Shown: in pieces, positions 13,101 through 21,600 of the stretch
Numbering within the stretch: the first letter of the stretch is position 1
Layout: every line of letters starts with the position of its first letter
Assembly: GCF_964355755.1 (NCBI RefSeq)
Contig: NC_092672.1
Coordinates: 30,004,501 to 30,068,500, forward strand
Direction of reading: 5' to 3'
DNA length: 64,000 nucleotides
Source: Antedon mediterranea
Lineage: Eukaryota; Echinodermata; Crinoidea; Comatulida; Antedonidae
The notes under the pieces: generated by a model
The model's database searches: none
Told to the model about the DNA's origin: nothing
What the model saw: the letters and a program-made list of their open reading frames with translations, nothing else
Translations under genes and position numbers: made by a program

Positions 13101-14461
13101 GACGTAAATCTCGTTGGACCGCTCAGTAACATGCGTGCTGAGCTTAAACCGAAACTTGCCAGCCTCCAGTTAGACCAGCCGTTCGTGTTACTCACAGAAA
13201 CTTTGAAAGACATCGACGGAGCAAGTGAAAAGAGACAGATCGTACACGAGGTGTATGCCTCCGATAGCATCCTCCTTCGTTTCCTAGATGATAAAGGTAA
13301 TACACTTGCACCCCCGAATACAAAGCCAGATTTTGTATATTTTAAACGGGATGGTGATGATAAACTTGTGAAAAAAGCTGTTTCCTTTAATAGTCCACCT
13401 CCAAAATGAAAAACTAAAAAATATTAGTAAGAATTATAATTCTCAAATTTTAATAAACTGGAGTTTGGATATACCATATTACTTTATGAAACACATTTTT
13501 CTATATTTCTTTTTTCATTTTTTTTTATTGATTACATATTTAAATGTATGTAGTTAAAGACGTTTTTTTTTCTCAATACATGAGAACAATTAAACATTGA
13601 ATGTGCCATTTTGTAATTTTAATAGTTAGTTATTCGCTTTTGCTGAAAAAAAATAGGATTTCATTGCTTTCACAAAAAAGAACAAAATTTTACAAAAATC
13701 ATGTTGTGGCCAGGTTTCCACAGCAAAAAATATAAATTAAATTAAAAAATAACCTATAAAGTTCATGTGGAAACGGGGTTTAACCGATTAAGCTCGAGAA
13801 AATTAACCGATAATTATCTCTTTCAAATCAGATAAAGGAGATAATTTTTAACCTTTGACCTAAAGAATAACTTATTGCGTTGTGATTGGGCACTTGGTTG
13901 TTCGGTAATAACTGATCGTGCACACTTTATTTTGTATTGATTATCTGATTGGTTAAAAAATTAACTGATAGTAACTGTTGTTATGGCTGCGGAAACATGG
14001 CATATTACTAATCTACAATATTGCTTATTGTTTCCATCATAGTCAATTATTGACTATTTTTTCATCTGTGTGTTTTCAAATGGAAAGCTCGCTATTGCAT
14101 GTTATATCTAACAACTTTTTCACACACATATCTAGATCTGCTATCAATTCGCTAAAAAATTGTACAAGTTTTGATGTAATTAAATATAATATATAACAAT
14201 AACAATTGTATTTGTATATACTAACGCTTTCCATGTCTTTTTTTATTGGCAGATATTGATAAGCTTTGCGTTTGTGGTCTGGTCGGTCAGTTCGAATGTT
14301 CGCTTTGTCATGCACAAGTCTATTGCAGTCCTCAATGCCAGTCGGGTGATTGGGCGAAACATATTCAAACGTGCAACAGTGGGAAACACCAATCACCAGA
14401 TTCCAGTTTGCTTTATAATGAGAAAGAACAAAAGGATTCCCCTCCGATTAGTTATCCATAA
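1..14461 (+). CDS. PKHD1L1-like: Fibrocystin-L (PKHD1L1)-like membrane protein, C-terminal 1711 residues, 5' partial
   Basis: Exons read from splice sites: 1-106, 551-796, 912-1157, 1756-1926, 2332-2565, 2898-3424, 3648-3825, 4059-4224, 5166-5401, 6458-7309, 7614-7830, 8027-8171, 8572-8949, 9296-9692, 10085-10251, 11414-11528, 11877-12003, 12332-12480, 13027-13296, 14253-14461. Every junction is AG/GT with matching phase, and the total is 5136 nt with no stop until the end. Visible order: G8 domain (about residues 1-120), beta-helix-type region (about 257-510), a long ectodomain including the family-typical DHGWC and YTCQ motifs near residues 760-770, one TM helix (about 1431-1452), then a ~260-residue cytoplasmic tail ending in a MYND finger. 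The family comprises large single-pass surface receptors; vertebrate PKHD1L1 is a hair-cell stereocilia coat protein and PKHD1 is ciliary. The 5' part of the gene lies outside the window. The family call is from recognition of motifs, not a search. It differs from CEMIP/TMEM2 proteins, which share G8, in having this extended ectodomain and a C-terminal TM. Confidence 0.88.
1258..1560. other. Possible SINE-like segment in intron
   Basis: The intron between exons 912-1157 and 1756-1926 contains GTCTAGTGTTTAAGGC at about 1267-1282, which resembles a Pol III A box, but no clear B box follows. The composition is less AT-rich than the surrounding intron. I cannot class it further. Confidence 0.25.
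2332..3424 (+). other. Parallel beta-helix (PbH1-like) exons
   Basis: Exons 2332-2565 and 2898-3424 encode short repeats of the type ISNVEFYHTG, VRECAFHHGF, VHIEDNVIHHTVGAG, RHVIAGNLV and TVIANNTV, each about 22-25 residues apart with asparagine or histidine at the turns. This is the right-handed beta-helix pattern that follows G8 in fibrocystin-L and TMEM2. Whether it binds or cleaves polysaccharide cannot be told from the sequence. Confidence 0.7.
4560..4975 (-). mobile_element. tRNA-derived SINE in a fibrocystin-L-like intron
   Basis: Read on the minus strand, the element starts with a tRNA-like head: A box GTGGCCGAGCGATTAAG (rc of 4940-4956) and B box GGGTTCGAGG (rc of 4893-4902), about 40 bases apart as in tRNA-Leu/Ser. 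It ends with GGCGCTTTACAAATTCGTATAT and a (TTATT/ATT)n tail (rc of 4569-4610), a tail type shared by many SINEs and L2-like LINEs. It lies in the intron between exons 4059-4224 and 5166-5401. Confidence 0.75.
6458..7309 (+). other. Large conserved ectodomain exon with basic cleavage-like site
   Basis: This 852-nt exon is the longest of the gene and gives the clearest family match: motifs NAYKCHQLDHAMMIIESMD, LINGPQDHGWCHGYTCQ and LVRGGDSVDI. Near its end, bases 7192-7206 encode five consecutive arginines followed by serine, in the context EGSTRRRRRSDE. That satisfies the R-X-R/K-R consensus of furin-type proprotein convertases. Fibrocystin is reported to be cleaved by a convertase, so this may be a processing site that leaves a C-terminal stalk plus TM; that is an inference. 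Confidence 0.8.
7860..7975. mobile_element. Palindromic MITE family A, copy 1
   Basis: Inverted ends CTCTGTCTACACTATCAAAC ... GTGTAGACAGAG enclose a short interior with ATATGGTAGTAATGATGTCAT. It lies in the intron between exons 7614-7830 and 8027-8171. Other copies are at 28161, 37377, 44230, 46744, 56049 and 61587. Confidence 0.75.
10940..11290. repeat. Degenerate ~160-bp tandem duplication in intron
   Basis: Two similar blocks, about 10960-11105 and 11122-11280, share ATATTTTA..TGGTTGTCCAT.GGRACT, CCTACATACATTTTTGG and GGGCAACT in the same order. They lie in the 1.16-kb intron before the TM exon and have no coding potential. Confidence 0.55.
11414..11528 (+). other. Transmembrane-segment exon of the fibrocystin-L-like gene
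   Basis: The exon starts in phase 0 with an acidic lead (DEEDSG) and then encodes about 22 hydrophobic residues, VWAIVLLVLILLILLIVMV, followed by HKFF and lysine. Acidic outside and basic inside fits a type I membrane protein with the preceding 1.4 kb of coding sequence extracellular. It is the only convincing TM in the traced protein. Confidence 0.88.
12503..12585 (-). mobile_element. 3' end of a non-LTR retroelement with (TTATC)n tail
   Basis: The plus strand shows about six GATAA units followed by CTTTTATTGATCCTCAAAAAGGAAATTCA. Read on the minus strand this is the GATCAATAAAAG(TTATC)n terminus common at the 3' ends of L2/CR1-type LINEs and their SINEs. It begins about 20 bases after the donor of exon 12332-12480. 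No RT sequence is attached. Confidence 0.55.
13027..13409 (+). CDS. Cytoplasmic-tail exon with internal donor and alternative composite 3' end
   Basis: The acceptor at 13025-13026 joins exon 12332-12480 in phase 1. The exon encodes a compact-looking segment (KLGEMDVNLVGPLSN, LDQPFVLLTETL, VHEVYASDSILLRFL) that I do not recognise; its alternating strands and helix are reminiscent of a ubiquitin-like fold, which is only a guess. A consensus donor (AAAG/GTAATA) lies at 13297. If it is not used, the frame stays open for 37 more residues and stops at 13407-13409, with AATAAA at 13452-13457. This predicts a 1679-residue isoform lacking the zinc finger. Confidence 0.7.
13709..14001. mobile_element. 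MITE with GCCAKGTTTCCRCAGC terminal inverted repeats
   Basis: The left end GCCAGGTTTCCACAGC (13709) and the inverse of the right end GCTGCGGAAACATGGC (to 14001) match at 14 of 16 bases. The ~290-bp interior contains short inverted segments (AACCGATTAA, AACTGAT) and no ORF of interest. This non-autonomous DNA element lies between the two alternative 3' ends of the fibrocystin-L-like gene. Confidence 0.7.
14253..14461 (+). CDS. Terminal exon encoding a MYND-type zinc finger
   Basis: The acceptor TTGGCAG at 14246-14252 joins donor 13297 in phase 1, giving the junction LDDK-D-IDKL. The exon encodes a finger with ligands spaced C-x-C-x8-C-x2-C-x5-C-x3-C-x6-H-x3-C and the typical YCSPQCQSGDWAKH core. 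MYND fingers bind proline-rich partner peptides and appear in SMYD, DEAF1 and ankyrin/MYND proteins. After the finger comes a ~28-residue polar tail. The first pair is C-x-C rather than the more usual C-x2-C, a spacing seen in some MYND proteins. The nearest AATAAA downstream is at about 14984. It could instead belong to a separate gene, but it has no convincing own start and the phase match favours inclusion. Confidence 0.7.
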
Positions 14462-16290
14462 GTTGAAAAAGGTGGTGGTAGATTGATCACAATATAAGGT
14501 GACCTTTTAAAGTAATTCTTATTTCTATTCTAACTAAATTTTTAGATAATATTTACGAATATGCATATAAGGCGATTTTTCACCCAAAAAAAACTCCAAA
14601 ACTAATTTTCAATTTATCTTAAACTACCATACTAGTGAATCATTTATCAACTAGTTTTTATTCCAAATTCTTTTCATTTTATGGAAAATATTCCACAAAC
14701 ATACATGGAAGCTATACTGTAGTAGACTGGTTGCAATGTGATTTGATTATACTCATTTTTAATGATTTTGATATAGTGGTGTATTTTACTGAAATATTGT
14801 AAATTAAGTATTTTATGTGACATGTGATAGCGGATTACATTGTTTTGTTTTATATTATATTGTAAAAAAAAGCAGAGAAGAAATTTAATATGTATTTTAG
14901 GTTTGTTTTTTGTGACAAAGTCCTCCAATAGAAAGTAACTCGCCAAATATAAACGGAGTCTCATTTGAGGTTTAGTGAGAGTGGAATAAAAACAGTTGTG
15001 AATTTCCAATCAGAATTAAACTTTATAGTCATTGAGATAAACAAATTTCAGGTTAATAAAAAAAAACTAACTTAAACGAAAAAAATTTGATATAATGAAG
15101 AAAATTGAATATATTTTTTAAATGATTTATAAAGTAAAAAAATTTTAGAACATAGATATAAAATATAATATTTGTAAAAATAATGTAATCTATATCACTT
15201 TGAAGATTTTATTATGCTTTTTTTTTGACATTGTCATTGAAGAATTTTATTTTTCGTGTTTTTGGTGTATATTGGTATAAATTAATATAAAATGTATATT
15301 AGTATAATATTATATTGTAGTAGGATAGTGTGTTCTGTAAATTTATATACCTTTTCTTTAGTCTTTCGTCTTATAGGCGCAAACATTTCTTTGCTAGTTT
15401 TTTGTTTGTTTTGGAAATCATTCTAGTAGAAATAATTATTACGGGTATAGTATAATAATTTAGTTCAAGAAGTATGTGTAAATCCGCATAAAACATATCC
15501 AAATGTAATTTTTACACGCACAACCATGTAATAATAAACTTCTTTACTCGATATCAAAGCCATTAATGGTTAAAATTATACTCAAAATTACAGTATACCT
15601 AAGGTAATGGAATGAGAGATGTACATTTATATTAACGTTGTGCTTCGTCTTGTCGATAATCCAATCACTGTGCTTCTCTGGTATATTATTCTACCATCAT
15701 TAGTTTAGTGATATAAAGGAGAGATACTTTTTTTTTTCAGACGAATAGTATTATTGTGGAATTCTCATCTTTAAATAAATAGTATCTTGTTGCTCTTTTA
15801 AGCAGCCAGTCCACTTGCCTCAAATCGAACAAGTCACCAATCCATATCAATACCAACACAGGGAGTTTATTTTGAGAATGTTCTCAACACAGTATTATCA
15901 TGCGCTATAAAACTTCCCATAATTCAACGGGTCCTGACTACTGTAGTATGTTAGTTTTACCATGGTTTTACTTACAATTGTATTTACACGGACTAATAGG
16001 CCTAGTTAAACCAGTTCTATGCACGCTTCTTAAGCTGAATTACATCCATTAATTCCTCGTGTGATCGTTCTTCCTTCCTTCGGCGCGCCTACATAACATA
16101 CAGAGTTGAACCTTTTTCTATTCTTCTAGACAAACAAACAAATGATACAGTTTAAGTTCTTAATACTCAATTCTGCTATTACCTCCTTGTCGTTAACTCC
16201 GATATCTCCAATTACCTCTAATATACCTCCGATGTGTTTTAGAAGTACATTCGTTTTAGAATTTAACATAAGCTAAGCCCAGTGAGTTCC
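14462..16290. other. 3' flank of the fibrocystin-L-like gene, no gene seen
   Basis: AT-rich, stop-dense sequence. It contains AATAAA candidates (for example near 14984) that could serve the MYND-ending transcript. No splice-linked coding segment or RNA gene was recognised. Confidence 0.5.
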
Positions 16291-16415
16291 GTCCAATCAG
16301 TGATTTCTACGTGCAATCGGAGATTTCCGTCCAATCAGTGATTTCTCCACGTGCAATCGGCGATTTCCGTCCAATCAAGTGATTTCCGTCCAATCAGTGA
16401 TTTCCGTCCATTACG
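16290..16415. repeat. Short minisatellite, GTCCAATCAGTGATTTC units
   Basis: About six imperfect units of 20-30 bp, alternating GTCCAATCAGTGATTTC and ACGTGCAATCGGAGATTTCC. Non-coding. Confidence 0.7.
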
Positions 16416-16879
16416 TTTATTAAGATAAATTTGGTGTTTTGTATTTACATGATTATATATTCTTTCTTTAAAACAATTATACTACAGGGTTTCTGTATCG
16501 TATATATATTATTGATGAACATTGTGTAATACTAGTTTGGTACTTTTGTGTGTAAAAATGGTATAAACCTAACAAGATTGATCTAGTTGTTTGTTTTGAA
16601 GGAATTTTAGCAATATTATCATAGGGAACAATGATACGGTATTTTGTTTTTAAATTCAATTTTTATGAGAAATATTGCGTGTCATATATTATCTGCGAAA
16701 ATCATATAATGTGGATGGTCTGCGCTCAAAAGTTTGAAAATGGAAACAATTTCGACCCTTTTATATTTACTTAGGGTAAGGGTTACTTGGGTTGTCCTGA
16801 ATTCATCAAATGTTTTTCGTGTTTTTTCTCTGATGTTTTTATTTGACTGTCTTTATGTATGATGGATTCGAAATAAAAC

Positions 16880-18430
16880 CAAACAAATATATATGATCAT
16901 ATATAGCAATATTATCGCATAATAAATGAATTTTAAAAACTTGAATATTTTGGGCATTTTTCGAAAAAATCCCTGAACTATTATTTTAGGATTTTTTTCT
17001 AAAAATGACAAAATTTCGACCTTTTAATTTTTCGACAAAACTGGTTAACATGGCTCTATAAGATAATACAACGCAATATATGCGCATATATAGCCATATT
17101 ATCGCATAATAATTGAATTTTAAAATATCGATATTTTGGAAATTTTTCGAGATTTTTTTCCAAAGATGGCAACATTTCGACCCTTCTATTTTTCGACAAA
17201 ACTGGTTAATATGGTTATAGACAAAATATGCGCATATATAGGCATATTATCTCATATTAATTGAATTGAAAAAATCGATATTTTGGGTGTTGTTCGAAAA
17301 AAAACCTGTGCTTTAGTACAGGGATTTTTTCACCAAAAAAGGCAAAATTTCTACTATTTTATTTTTCGACAAAACAGGTTAATATGGCTCTACTATAATA
17401 GTACAGTGATTTTTTCAAAAAATAGAAAAATGTCTACCTTTTTATTTTTTCGACAAGCTGGTTAATATGACTCTAGAAGATGATATAAATGGATGCGCAT
17501 ATATAGGCATATTATCGCATAATAATTTAATTTAAAATATCGATATTTTGGGCATTTTTCGAAAAAAAATCACTATTTATTATAGGGATTTTTTTCCAAA
17601 ATAAAAAAATGTCTACCTTTTTTTTTTTTTTTTTTTTTTTTTTTGAGAAAAAAAATCCTGTAGGCGCGCCTATAGGGACTTTTTTTTTTTAATTGAAAAA
17701 TGTCTACCTTTTTATTTTTTTTTTACAAAACTGGTTAATATGGCTCTATAAAATTATATAAAGCAATAATATGCGCATATATAGCCATATTATCTCATAA
17801 TAATTGAATTTTAAAAACTTGATATTTTTACCCTGTGTACAGGATATCATAATTGACATGCACATAATCGTATAATGGGTTTTGCTCGTGTTACCTCAAC
17901 ATATTTTAAATTGTCTATATGTTGTGATTTTTCGAACAATTTTCAACAAATATTTATATTTTGACATAACTGGTTAGGATATCATAATTCGAAAAACAAT
18001 CCCTGTACTATAGCAGAGACATTTTTGAAAAATAGGCAACTTTTGATCCTTTTACATTTTTAGTTACTGTGCATGTTACCTCAACATATTTTAAATTGTC
18101 TATATTTTTCCAATTTTCATGAAAAAATCCTTGTAGAAATTGTCCAAAAATAACCATATTTTGACGTAAAGGTAGGATGTCATAATTGACATTCACATAA
18201 TCGTATAATGTTTTCTGCGCATGTTACCTCAACATATTTTGCCTAGGCCTATATTTTGCGAACTACGTATAGTACAGAGAAAATTGCTAAAAAATAGCCA
18301 AATTTTGACCCTTTAGTATTTTGTCATAACTGGGTAGGATATCATAATTGACATGTGCTGTGTTCTTCGCATGTTACCTAAACGTATTTTAAAATGTCAA
18401 TACTTTGGCATTTTTCGAGAAAAAAAAATT
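16880..18430. repeat. Degenerate tandem array, related to the 38.4-kb array
   Basis: Repeated modules occur in the order TTTTTCGAAAAAAATCCCTG, CCCTTTTATTTTTCGACAAAACTGG, TTAATATGGCTCTA and ATGCGCATATATAGCCATAT, then ATCGCATAATAATTGAATTT. Starts are near 17040, 17200, 17460 and 17730, so spacing is irregular (about 160-270 bp). A 25-base T run sits at about 17619-17644. A later subarray (17840-18400) repeats GGATATCATAATTGACATG and GTTACCTCAACATATTTTAAATTGTC. No coding potential. Confidence 0.75.
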
Positions 18431-18609
18431 ACGCAAGAATGAAACTTTTGAGACGGTGCTTTAGGAAAATGTTAAAATGTAATACACATGATACTACACA
18501 GAAGGCACAAGGCGAAGAAAATAATGAATAATGAAAAAAGTATATTTGAATGGCAGATGGCAAGATTTCATGCCGTAAAAGTTTTTAAACGCATAAACAT
18601 ATTTCTAAT

Positions 18610-21600
18610 TTAAGCATCTATTCCTTCTGTTGACAAGAGTGGCCGAGTTTCTTCATCTTCAAATCGACATGATTTCTGTGTCTTGACTAACGCTGGCAGA
18701 GATTTCTCTTCAGGAATATATAGTTGTTTCCAGGACACAAATGTCATAATCTCCAAAGACAAAATAATGTATTGTTAATTTCTAAAATAAGGTAAACTTA
18801 TGGATATGGTTCCACTACTAAATACATAAATCAGTAGAGTATTCTTCTTTTTGTAAAATTAAGATTCCATACTCCTCATGAAAATTAAACAATTCCTCAA
18901 AACCATCATTTTCAATCAATTTACAAGTCTACTTTTATATCCCAATAGGAATAATATAATGAATGAAAAAAACCTTTCCAAAGGTGAATGTAAATTTAGA
19001 ATCAACATGTGGAAAAGTTTAATACAAATGATAGTATGTTATACTATACTCACCAAGCATAACACAAGAATTGCAAGTAGAACAGACACCAAAATATATG
19101 GTTTATTTAAGGCACCGCCTGACCACAGAGGTCCAATCATGGTTGCTGTGTTACCAACAGCTCTGCGAATACCTTGACCAAATCCTGCAACAATTTATAA
19201 AACTTTCTATAGATTATCTACTTTTTGAAAAATGTTACAAGCGATAAAAATATTAATTAAGGATATTCCATATCCTACAATGGCAATATATCTGCCTAGG
19301 AGATATAGTGTAGGCCACTATGTAATTTCGTGTCATTTTTTTGTTAAAAGCAAAATTCCAGCTGATTTAGTGTCTTTAGGATGTAAAGTAATAAAAAAAA
19401 TATGTTGCCATTTTTTTAAAAAAGCTTAAAGGTGTCAAATCCAAGATGGCCACCAATACGTAAAATATCCAATAAATGTACCATATTGGACAAAGTAACA
19501 CCCATTATGAATAATATTTTAAGTTAAAATTAATGCTATATGGGTTCTCTGCTATATAAAAATTATTATAAACCTATATTCATTAGTATTTTGACATTTT
19601 CAATTTCAAAATGGCCGCCATTTTTAAAAAATGGATTAAATTTCTTATTAAAACATGTGCAAGTTATGACGTTGATTGAAATCACAAAATGATAGGCCTA
19701 TGACAACAACACGGTTATTAACACAAAATGGTGGCCATTTTGAATTTCAAAATGGCCACCATTTTTTAAAAAGGGGTTAAATTTCTTATTAAAACGTGTG
19801 TAAGTTAAATTAAATTAGATTGAAATGACACAAAATGATATGCCTACAACAACATGGTGATTAACTAACTCTGCCAAATGAAATATTTCTAATCAGTGCA
19901 CTGTCTTGAATGCATATATTATGCATGCAATATAGTAAGTTGACCTTCCTTCGTTCTCTACTATTGTATCCATCAAACTTCAACAGACTGATCTGTGATC
20001 CCAACAAGCTTTTTCAGAAACAAATTGGCAAAAGTACTGCAATCAATACCTCATTTGACCCCCAAATGCTCATACGTTCTTATATACAGTACTGTACCAG
20101 CTGACTATGTGATACGACAAAGAATCTCTATTGGAGTCCTCTTTTACTTTGATAAGTTTGTCACCTGTATTCACCGTCATATATATTTTTTGCCAATATT
20201 CATCCTTTTCTTAGGATCCCATAATACAGTTTGCCTTCTACAAAACTTTTACCAATGCCTCAAACATTTTCTGTCCAATGTCATCAGGCCATGACAAACA
20301 CCTCTGTGAGATTTGCAGCATTCTTCATTAATCAAGATATCATCTCTCTTTAAATGTTGGCTTTCAAACTCATCAACTAGATTTGCCAGCTCTGATGAAA
20401 TTATTAATTTGTGTTATTCCAATGATACCATGCTCAATGACCTTGATCAATTGATGTAAATCCAGCAATTCCCTTTGTCACACATACATGTCGTCTCATA
20501 AATTCCAATATCAGTAATCTGTTGAAAGTGATACAGTGGAAGTAACCGGCCATAGTTCAGGTGGTCATGAGCAAAGAAATATTTTATAAAAGCATGTGTA
20601 CTTTCCATGTGTGCAGATATCGTTGTCTTGTGTCTCTGACATATATAGGAATAGTTTAACCACATCTCTCTGTATTCAAGTTAATATCTTTATGATCAGC
20701 GTTTTTCAAACAAAATGATACGTCACTTAGAATCATTTTCTCTGTCTGAATTATTTAGAGAAAAGTGTCAGAAGTTGTAGAGAGAAAGCAGAGTTTTTAA
20801 GATATTTGTGTCACTGTTGTATAGGTAATACAATACAACAAAAGCACTGGCCGCAACACTATTTTCACAATGCTACATGTTTAAAAGCCATATAATTCAC
20901 CAGGTCGAAATAATTGCTTCTTGATGTCATCTCTGTCCACCTACACTCATCTCGGGCAAGAGTCATCACCAGGCATTATCTTGTATTTCCCTAGTACATG
21001 AGTTTTTATACCACAACCATGTGCACTCATCAAACCAGTGTATAATGGTGGTCAACTTTAAGGTACATCTAATGAAATCGGTTGAGATTGTAGAAGATGA
21101 GAAGTGGAAGTTAATGCTGCCCATGAAGCTTGTGAATGAGCTGTATCTTTCTTCAAGCTTCTGCCAAAAGTTGACAGGTTGAAAACTTACCAACCATACT
21201 GGTGACCATGGCCTTGAAGTTTCAGACATAGAATTACATGGCAATAACGCATTTATTATTGAACACCATATTTATACAGGATTTCACAATCTATATTATA
21301 AGTTAGAGAGTTTGTACGTTTGTTTGTTTGTTCGTTATACAAATTTTTGTTACTGCACATAACCTTACATATTGGGTATCAAAATGACCAGAATTGTACC
21401 GGGAAAGTTCTAATTTGAACATCATCCGCCATCTAGGATCTAAGTTAAGCTTGGTTCCCACTAGGACGCAATGCAAGGACGTAGACGCAACGCAAACCAG
21501 TTGACCAATGACAAGCGACCGTCAAATAAATCCATCGCTTGTGATTGGTCAAATCTCTTACGTTGCGTTACGTCGTTTTGTTGCGTCTCTAGTGGGAACC

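Noticed and set aside
18878-19177. Plus-strand frame, also seen at 32016-32312
   Set aside because: Conserved between copies only because it is antisense to exon 10 of the transporters; the minus strand has the splice-consistent coding sequence.
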